DNA of 64,000 bases from Phaeospirillum tilakii (GTDB taxonomy: Bacteria; Pseudomonadota; Alphaproteobacteria; Rhodospirillales; Magnetospirillaceae): positions 124,001 through 188,000 of the forward strand of contig NZ_JBHUIY010000003.1 of NCBI RefSeq assembly GCF_042683125.1, read 5' to 3'. The position numbers and the translations under genes were made by a program. This document shows, piece by piece, positions 57,933 to 64,000 of this stretch (within the stretch, counting starts at the first letter, position 1; each line of letters starts with the position of its first letter). The notes beneath the pieces were generated by a model. The model was not told the DNA's origin and made no database searches. It saw nothing but the letters and a program-made list of their open reading frames with translations.

Positions 57933-59381
57933 ATGACAAGACCGGCGATCGTCTGGTTCCGCCGCGACCTGCGGCTGGCCGACCACCCTGCCCTCCACGC
58001 CGCCGCCGCCCTGGGCCGGCCGGTGATCCCGCTGCTGATCGACGAAACCGGCGGCGCCGAGGCGGAAAGCGACGGCGGCGCGGCGCGCTGGTGGCGCCAT
58101 CATGCCGTCGCCGCGCTGGCCGCCGCGCTGGAGCGGCGCGGGCTGACCCTGCTGCTGCGCCGGGGCGCGGCGGCGGCGGTGCTCGACGAGGTGATCGCCA
58201 CCACCGGGGCCGATTGCGTGCTGTGGAACCGGCGCTATACCCCGGCGGGGGTGGCGACCGACCGGGCGGTCAAGGCGGCGCTGGCGGCGCGCGGGATCGA
58301 GGCGCGCAGCTTCAAGGCCAATCTGCTGTTCGAGCCGTGGGAGATCGCCACCCAAAGCGGCGGGCCGTTCCGGGTGTTCACCCCGTTCTGGCGCGCCTGC
58401 CGCGCCGCGCCGCTGCCGGAGCGGCCATTGCCGGAGCCGGCCGACCTGCGCCCCTGCCCGGACCAGCCGGCGGGGGAGCGGCTCGACTCCTGGGGCTGGC
58501 TGCCGACCGCGCCGGACTGGGCCGGCGGCCTGCGCGCCGCCTGGAGCCCGGGCGAGGAAGGCGCGCGCGACCGCCTCGCCGCCTTTCTCGACCGGGGGCT
58601 GGCCGGCTACGCCGAGGGGCGCGATCTGCCCGGCCGCGCCGTCACCTCGCGCCTGTCGCCGCATCTGGCCTGGGGCGAGATCTCGCCGCGCGCCCTGTTC
58701 CACGCCGTGCGCGACGCGATGCCGGCAGGGGCCGACGCCGACAAGTTCCTGGCCGAACTGGGCTGGCGCGAGTTCTGCGCCCATCTGCTGTTCAGCCAGC
58801 CCGACCTCGCCACCCAGCCGCTGCGCGGGGCGTTCGCCGCCTTCCCCTGGCGCGACGATCCGGCCGAACTGGCGGCGTGGCAACGGGGCCGCACCGGCTA
58901 TCCGCTGGTCGATGCCGGGATGCGGGAATTGTGGGAAACCGGCTGGATGCACAACCGGGTGCGGATGGTGACGGCGTCGTTCCTGGTCAAGGATCTGCTG
59001 CTGCCCTGGACCGCCGGCGCGGCCTGGTTCGCCGATACCCTGGTCGATGCCGATCCGGCCAGCAATCCCGCCTCGTGGCAATGGGTCGCCGGCTGCGGCG
59101 CCGACGCCGCCCCGTTCTTCCGCATCTTCAACCCGGCGCTCCAGGGCGAGAAGTTCGATCCCGCCGGCGCCTATGTCCGCCGCTGGTGCCCCGAACTGGC
59201 CGGGCTGCCCGACCGCTGGCTCCACCGGCCGTGGGCGGCCCCGGCGGCGGTGCTGCGTCAGGCCGGCCTGCGGCTGGGCCAGACCTATCCCGCGCCGATC
59301 GTCGAACATGACGCCGCCCGCCGCCGTGCCCTGGCGGCGATGGAGAAATGTCATGGCGAGGCGGCCGGCGGCGGGATTTGA
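57933..59381 (+). CDS. phr: Deoxyribodipyrimidine photo-lyase
   Basis: Light-driven repair of cyclobutane pyrimidine dimers with FAD. The 482 residues have the N-terminal antenna domain (IVWFRRDLRLADHPALHAAA, VLWNRRYTP, NLLFEPWEI) and the FAD domain with SRLSPHLAWGEISPRALFHA, ELGWREFCAHLLFSQPDLA, RTGYPLVDAGMRELWETGWM and NPASWQWVAGCGADAAPFFR. These are class I CPD photolyase patterns. GAAGGAA lies before the ATG. Confidence 0.94.
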   Translation: MTRPAIVWFRRDLRLADHPALHAAAALGRPVIPLLIDETGGAEAESDGGAARWWRHHAVAALAAALERRGLTLLLRRGAAAAVLDEVIATTGADCVLWNRRYTPAGVATDRAVKAALAARGIEARSFKANLLFEPWEIATQSGGPFRVFTPFWRACRAAPLPERPLPEPADLRPCPDQPAGERLDSWGWLPTAPDWAGGLRAAWSPGEEGARDRLAAFLDRGLAGYAEGRDLPGRAVTSRLSPHLAWGEISPRALFHAVRDAMPAGADADKFLAELGWREFCAHLLFSQPDLATQPLRGAFAAFPWRDDPAELAAWQRGRTGYPLVDAGMRELWETGWMHNRVRMVTASFLVKDLLLPWTAGAAWFADTLVDADPASNPASWQWVAGCGADAAPFFRIFNPALQGEKFDPAGAYVRRWCPELAGLPDRWLHRPWAAPAAVLRQAGLRLGQTYPAPIVEHDAARRRALAAMEKCHGEAAGGGI

Positions 59382-59415
59382 CTGGCGGGTCAGTCGGCAG
59401 TCTGGAGGAGCGATC

Positions 59416-60204
<789 letters not shown>

Positions 60205-60348
60205 TCCGTCCTCCCGGGAGCGCGGTCGCCCCGCCAAGCGGGGGGCCGCGAAAAAAATTCACGACGATGAAAAAAAGGCGTTGACGGGAAGGGCAGATCC
60301 GAATATTTCTTCGGGCCTCGGACGGCGGCGGTCGTTCGGAGGCTACCT

Positions 60349-60435
60349 GCCCAGGTGGCGAAATTGGTAGACGCGCTAGTTTCAGGTACTAGTGGCCGAA
60401 AGGCCTTGGAAGTTCGAGTCTTCTCCTGGGCACCA
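60349..60435 (+). tRNA. tRNA-Leu (anticodon CAG)
   Basis: An 87-base tRNA with acceptor stem GCCCAGG paired to CCTGGGC, D-loop GGCGAAATTGGTAGACGC, anticodon stem CTAGT/ACTAG around TTCAGGT with CAG at 60383-60385, a long variable arm (GGCC-GAAA-GGCC), TTCGAGT in the T-loop, and encoded CCA at 60433-60435. The long variable arm and CAG identify a class II leucine tRNA. Confidence 0.96.
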
Positions 60436-60485
60436 TCCTCCTTCGCGAGGAAGCATCCAAAACATCGTTGAGCCGGCCAACAGGC

Positions 60486-60517
60486 GGCGCCCCCTCCGGG
60501 GCGCCACGCCTTTTTTT
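60486..60517 (+). terminator. Rho-independent terminator after tRNA-Leu
   Basis: A perfect 8-base stem GGCGCCCC / GGGGCGCC with loop CTCC is followed by ACGCC and seven T. It lies 50 bases past the tRNA end and is the clearest intrinsic terminator in the window. Confidence 0.85.
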
Positions 60518-60557
60518 GTTTGTGGGCTCGGCCACGTTTCCTTCCCCCCGGGGGCGA

Positions 60558-62279
60558 TCAGCCGGCCAGCGGCGCCGAGGCGGTGAACACCCGGTTGCGG
60601 CCGGCGTCCTTGGCGCGGAACAGCGCGGCATCGGCGCTGGCGATCAGCTCCTCCAGCCCGCCGCCGCCGTCGCGGCAGACCAGCAGGCCGACGCTGATGG
60701 TCACCCCGACCGGGCGTTCGCCGGCGAGGCAGACCGGCGCCGCCGCCACCTCGCGGCGGATCGCCTCGGCCACCCGCAGCGCGCCGGCCTCGGCGGCATC
60801 GGTCAGCAGCAGCACGAATTCCTCGCCGCCCAGCCGGCCGAACAGATCGCCCTGGCGCAGCACCGCGCGGCAGCGGCGCACCACCTCGCGCAGCACCGCG
60901 TCGCCGGCGGCGTGGCCGTACTGGTCGTTGATCCGTTTGAAATGATCGATGTCGAGCACCAGCATCGCCACCGGCAGCCCCTGCTGGCGGGCGCGGTACA
61001 GCGCCGCCCCGGCGGCGGACAGGAAGCCGCGCCGGTTGAGGCAGCCGGTGAGGTGGTCGGAATTGGCGAGGTCGAGCAGCCACATCTCCCGCTGCGCCGT
61101 CAGTTGGGCGAGGCGGCCCAGGCTGTCCTGGAACACCGCCAGCGCCCGCGAGATTCCGCCCATCTCGTCGGGACGGTCGCGGTAGGGGATCTCGATGCCG
61201 CGTTCGCCCCCGCTCATCCGTGTCATCACCTCGGACAGGCGCAGCAGCGGCCCGATCACCCGGGCGACGAACAGCGCCATCGTCGCCAGGGCCAACGCCA
61301 CCGCGCCGCCGATCGCCCCCAGCGCGAGCGCCATGCCGCGAAAGCCGTGGGCGCGGTCGGCCTCGGCGATGCGGCGGGAATCCTCGATCGCCGCCTCCAT
61401 CGCCCCCACCAGCGAGGCGTTGGCGGCGAACGAGTCGCGCCGCCAGGTTTCAAGATCGACCGGATAGGGCGTGGCGGCGAGCCCGGCGGCGATCACCTGC
61501 TCGCGCAACGGCCGGTGCTGGCCGAAATAGCCGTCGCGGGCCCGGGCGAGGCCGGCCCGGGTGTGGGGCGGACAATTGGCGCCGGCGGCGAACAGGGTCA
61601 GGTCGCGCCAGAGCTGGTCGATCGCGCCGACCGTGGCGTTGAGCCGGTCGCGTTCCGCCGGATTCATCGGCCGGCCGAGCGCGACGATGCGGGCCAGCAG
61701 CACCCCGTTCTCGCCGGCGAGGAGGCGCAGGCTCCAGGCGTCGCGGGCGTGGTCGAGCAGCACCCCGGTTTCCGGGCTGAGGGCGATGGTGGCGTCGATC
61801 CGCGCGGCGAGGAAGCGGTCGATCTGCTCCAGCACCGCGCGATAGACCGCCAGCACCTCGCGATTGGTCTCCAGCGCCGGCTCGACCGGCCGGCGCCGCA
61901 GCTTTTCCCCCACCCGGGCGCGCGCCGCGTCGATGCGGGCCCGCAGATCGGGCAGTTGGGCGGCGAAGGGATCGCCGTCGCCGGCCAGGGCCGCTTCGAG
62001 CGCCGCCAGCGCGCGGTCGCTGTCGGCGGCGTCGGTGCGCAGTTCCTCGACCAGGACCGGCGGCGGCGTGGCGACCAGCAGCGCCCGGTTGACCGGGCCG
62101 CGTTCGGCGGCGAGGGTGGTGGCCGCCCGGAAGGCGAGGCCGATCCGGTCCTCGGCGACAAAGGCGCGGCTGGCGCGCTGGTAGGTGGCCCAGCGCTCGA
62201 TCAGCAGCGACCCGGCCCCCAGGATGATCAGCACGGTCAGCGCGGCGAGGCACAGGCTCCCGAATGACCTGATCGACAT
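60558..62279 (-). CDS. Membrane diguanylate cyclase with HAMP and GGDEF domains
   Basis: Makes cyclic di-GMP. The 573 residues start with a membrane helix (FGSLCLAALTVLIILGAGSL), a helical periplasmic sensor region of about 260 residues, a second helix (MALALGAIGGAVALALATMA), a HAMP-like segment (FVARVIGPLLRLSEVMTRMS) and a GGDEF domain with DHLTGCLNRRGF, VLDIDHFKRINDQYGHAAGD and the active-site loop GRLGGEEFVLLL. RQGD five residues before the GGEEF loop is an inhibitory I-site. The ATG at 62279 has GGAGG upstream. The signal sensed is unknown. Confidence 0.93.
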   Translation of the reverse strand: MSIRSFGSLCLAALTVLIILGAGSLLIERWATYQRASRAFVAEDRIGLAFRAATTLAAERGPVNRALLVATPPPVLVEELRTDAADSDRALAALEAALAGDGDPFAAQLPDLRARIDAARARVGEKLRRRPVEPALETNREVLAVYRAVLEQIDRFLAARIDATIALSPETGVLLDHARDAWSLRLLAGENGVLLARIVALGRPMNPAERDRLNATVGAIDQLWRDLTLFAAGANCPPHTRAGLARARDGYFGQHRPLREQVIAAGLAATPYPVDLETWRRDSFAANASLVGAMEAAIEDSRRIAEADRAHGFRGMALALGAIGGAVALALATMALFVARVIGPLLRLSEVMTRMSGGERGIEIPYRDRPDEMGGISRALAVFQDSLGRLAQLTAQREMWLLDLANSDHLTGCLNRRGFLSAAGAALYRARQQGLPVAMLVLDIDHFKRINDQYGHAAGDAVLREVVRRCRAVLRQGDLFGRLGGEEFVLLLTDAAEAGALRVAEAIRREVAAAPVCLAGERPVGVTISVGLLVCRDGGGGLEELIASADAALFRAKDAGRNRVFTASAPLAG

Positions 62280-62679
62280 CCCGCCGACCTCCCCACTTCG
62301 TCCGGATCCCCTCGAGCGTCGGGGCGGAACCATAACCGCCATTTGGGATGGCGTGGAGCGAAAAATCGATCATTGGGTGAAGCGGGCCGGGCGGTAAACG
62401 GATAATGACTGTGGGGGGCTCCGCCCATGCCCGCCACGGGCCGCGGGCCCCCGGACCCGGCGGGGGAGGGAGCGCGGACCGGGCCCAGGCGGTCCCCGCG
62501 TCCAAAAGCCTTGCATCCGTTCCGGCCGGGATGCTACACCTCAGCGCGGAACTGGGCGGTAAAACGCTTTTAAATCAATGCCTTGTTGAAGGGGCGCCCG
62601 TCGGGGGCCGCCCTTCCGGGGCGTCCAGGCCGGCGGGCGGTGCCGCCCGGTCCGGCCCAGAACGCAAGGAGCAGCGCCG
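62280..62679. other. 400-base gap with one diverged repeat
   Basis: Between the divergent GGDEF and rnd genes. A diverged family A repeat occupies 62411-62458 (GGGGGGCTCCGCCC, then CCACGGGCC and GGGCCCCCGG, imperfect pairing). TTGCAT (62511) and TGCTACACC (62533) may form the rnd promoter, with a long 19-base spacer. TAAAACGCTTTTAA at 62561-62574 is an A/T-rich near-palindrome (AAAACG/CTTTTA). No gene is recognisable. Confidence 0.5.
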
Positions 62680-63291
62680 GTGACCAATTTCTATCATCGC
62701 GGCGATCTTCCCGCCGGGCTCGATCTCGGGCCGTCGATCGCCGTCGATACCGAGACGATGGGGCTCAACCTCCACCGCGACCGGCTCTGCGTCGTTCAGC
62801 TGTCGGCCGGCGACGGCAACGCCCACATCGTCCATTTCCCCGAGCCGCGCTGGGACGCGCCGGTGCTGGCCGGGCTGCTGGCCGACCCGGCGGTGACCAA
62901 GCTGTTCCATTTCGCCCGGTTCGATCTGGCGATGATCCGCCGCCATTTCGGCGTGCGCTGCGCCCCGGTCTACTGCACCCGCACCGCCTCGCGGCTGGTG
63001 CGTACCAACACCGACCATCACGGCCTCAAGGATCTGTGCCGCGAACTGCTCGGGGTCGAGCTGTCGAAGCAGCAGCAATGCTCCGACTGGGGCGCGCCCA
63101 GCCTCAGCGACGAGCAGATCGCCTATGCCGCCTCCGACGTGCTGCACCTGCACCGGCTGCGCGAGCGGTTGGACGCCCTGTTGGCGCGCGAGGGGCGGAC
63201 GGCGCTGGCCCGGGCCTGTTTCGACTTCCTGCCCGACCGGGCCGAGCTCGATCTCGCCGGCTGGGCCGAGGAAGACATCTTCGCCCATTGA
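62680..63291 (+). CDS. rnd: Ribonuclease D (short form)
   Basis: 3'-5' exoribonuclease of the DEDDy type. The 203 residues hold all three exonuclease motifs: IAVDTETMGLNLHRDR (DxE), LFHFARFDLAMIRRHF and YAASDVLHLHRLRERL (YxxxD). The C-terminal HRDC domains of longer RNase D proteins are absent, as in many Alphaproteobacteria. GTG start with AAGGAG in front. Confidence 0.9.
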   Translation: MTNFYHRGDLPAGLDLGPSIAVDTETMGLNLHRDRLCVVQLSAGDGNAHIVHFPEPRWDAPVLAGLLADPAVTKLFHFARFDLAMIRRHFGVRCAPVYCTRTASRLVRTNTDHHGLKDLCRELLGVELSKQQQCSDWGAPSLSDEQIAYAASDVLHLHRLRERLDALLAREGRTALARACFDFLPDRAELDLAGWAEEDIFAH

Positions 63292-63401
63292 TCGGCCGCC
63301 GCCCCGGCTCCGGCCGGGCCGGGGCGCCGCGACGCCCGGCCGACGGCACCGCCCGTCGGTTGCGCCGTCGCGTTTTGCCTTTCCGTCACCCGGGGGATTC
63401 G

Positions 63402-63407
63402 TATAGT
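63402..63407 (+). promoter_or_regulatory. Candidate -10 element of kdsD
   Basis: TATAGT in the context TTCGTATAGTAGG lies 57 bases before the kdsD start. TTGCCT at 63375-63380 is the only -35-like hexamer and would need a 21-base spacer, so the element is uncertain. Confidence 0.3.
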
Positions 63408-63463
63408 AGGGGGCCTTGGGCGCGCCCAGGCGCACCCCCCGGCCCCAGTTCGGACCCGCCGCC

Positions 63464-64000
63464 ATGACCGCCGCCGTCACCACCGCCATCGCCATCGCCC
63501 GCCGTGTCCTCGCCACCGAGGCCGCCGCGCTGGGCGAACTCGCCGCCAGCCTGGGCGAGGCGTTCGTCGCCGCGGTCGAGACGCTGGAGGCCGCCTCGGG
63601 CCGGGTGGTGGTCACCGGGATGGGCAAAAGCGGCCATGTCGCCCGCAAGATCGCCGCCACCCTGGCCTCAACCGGCCGGCCCGCCTTCTATGTCCATCCC
63701 GCCGAGGCCAGCCACGGCGATCTCGGCATGGTCACCCGCGACGACGCGGTGATGGCGCTGTCCAATTCGGGCGAGACGCCGGAACTGGGCGATTTCATCG
63801 CCTATTGCCGCCGCTTCTCGATTCCGCTGATCGGCATCACCGGCGGGGCCGACAGCACCCTGGCCCAGGCCGCCAGCGTCGCCCTGGTGCTGCCGCGCCA
63901 GCCCGAGGCCTGTCCGATGGGGCTGGCCCCCACCACCTCGACCACCATGATGCTGGCGCTCGGCGACGCGCTGGCGGTGACCCTGCTCGAACGCAAGGGC
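63464..64000 (+). CDS. kdsD: D-arabinose-5-phosphate isomerase (5' part)
   Basis: Interconverts ribulose 5-phosphate and arabinose 5-phosphate, the first step towards KDO. The 179 codons present show a SIS domain with GRVVVTGMGKSGHVARKIAA, HPAEASHGDLGMV, ALSNSGETPEL and PTTSTTMMLALGDALAVTLL. The CBS domains expected at the C-terminus lie beyond the right edge. ATG at 63464. kdsB lies about 17 kb away. Confidence 0.93.
   Translation, partial: MTAAVTTAIAIARRVLATEAAALGELAASLGEAFVAAVETLEAASGRVVVTGMGKSGHVARKIAATLASTGRPAFYVHPAEASHGDLGMVTRDDAVMALSNSGETPELGDFIAYCRRFSIPLIGITGGADSTLAQAASVALVLPRQPEACPMGLAPTTSTTMMLALGDALAVTLLERKG

Noticed and set aside
60205..60348. Additional tRNA or small RNA before tRNA-Leu
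   Set aside because: The gap is A-rich in one stretch (AAAAAAATTC, GATGAAAAAAAGG) but no cloverleaf or stable stem is visible; it probably holds the tRNA promoter.

Overview
The window is a strongly GC-rich stretch of an alphaproteobacterial chromosome around its replication origin. The heme genes hemE-hemH-hemJ run leftwards and the genes for the DUF299 kinase regulator, Maf, aroE and coaE run rightwards from a 408 bp gap at 18128-18535. This is the arrangement that flanks the Caulobacter origin. The gap holds DnaA-box-like nonamers and ten GANTC sites. A perfect 16 bp parS palindrome lies in the first codons of mnmG at 309-324. Hopanoid genes, MucR, [2Fe-2S]-type ferrochelatase features and rho/mnmE/mnmG near the origin all fit Alphaproteobacteria, probably Rhodospirillales-like. 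Genus and species cannot be named from the sequence.

Layout. 1-2.5 kb: mnmG (partial), mnmE, a thioredoxin-like ferredoxin and a small DUF6489-type protein, all leftward. 2.6-10.7 kb: DNA alkylation repair, a methylmalonyl-CoA decarboxylase-like protein, polyphosphate:AMP phosphotransferase (leftward) and a three-gene surface-polysaccharide operon. 11-13.6 kb: bamD and recN. 13.7-18.1 kb: leftward zinc ribbon, rho, hemJ, hemH, hemE. 18.1-18.5 kb: putative oriC. 18.5-21.4 kb: rightward ppsR-maf-aroE-coaE with overlapping ends. 21.5-28.4 kb: hopanoid genes hpnI (leftward) and hpnA, hpnB, hpnD, shc, hpnG. 28.6-41.1 kb: a tightly overlapping 13-gene aryl-polyene-type type II polyketide/fatty acid operon. 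41.2-51 kb: iron-type alcohol dehydrogenase, LysE exporter, YbaK deacylase, DUF2786 protein, MucR regulator, pheA, kdsB, an EI24 membrane protein, a lipoprotein, and cobA / DsbD-like / cobB. 51-60.2 kb: lolA, ftsK, aminotransferase and lepA (leftward), then a secreted unknown, photolyase and a SUMF1-domain protein. 60.3-64 kb: tRNA-Leu(CAG), a membrane GGDEF protein, RNase D and the start of kdsD.

The most striking unexplained structure is a set of short, GC-rich, double-hairpin repeats in most larger gaps. Family A has arms GCGGGC/GCCCGC and CCAAGGGCC/GGCCCTTGG. Family B has CCGGGGC/GCCCCGG arms plus a GCGGGC-type hairpin. Two of these elements sit inside genes. They lengthen in frame the N-terminal region of the signal peptides of the LolA-like carrier and the DUF3261 lipoprotein in the aryl-polyene operon. 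That resembles the in-gene palindromic elements known from Rickettsia.

How the genes work together: the hopanoid and aryl-polyene modules both modify the outer membrane. The aryl-polyene operon encodes ketosynthases, a chain-length-factor-like partner, two hot-dog dehydratase subunits, ketoreductase, AMP ligase, acyltransferases, thioesterase and an export set (LolA-like, MMPL, lipoprotein). No acyl carrier protein, ammonia lyase or methyltransferase gene is seen next to it. KdsB and KdsD belong to KDO synthesis, and BamD and LolA to outer-membrane assembly.
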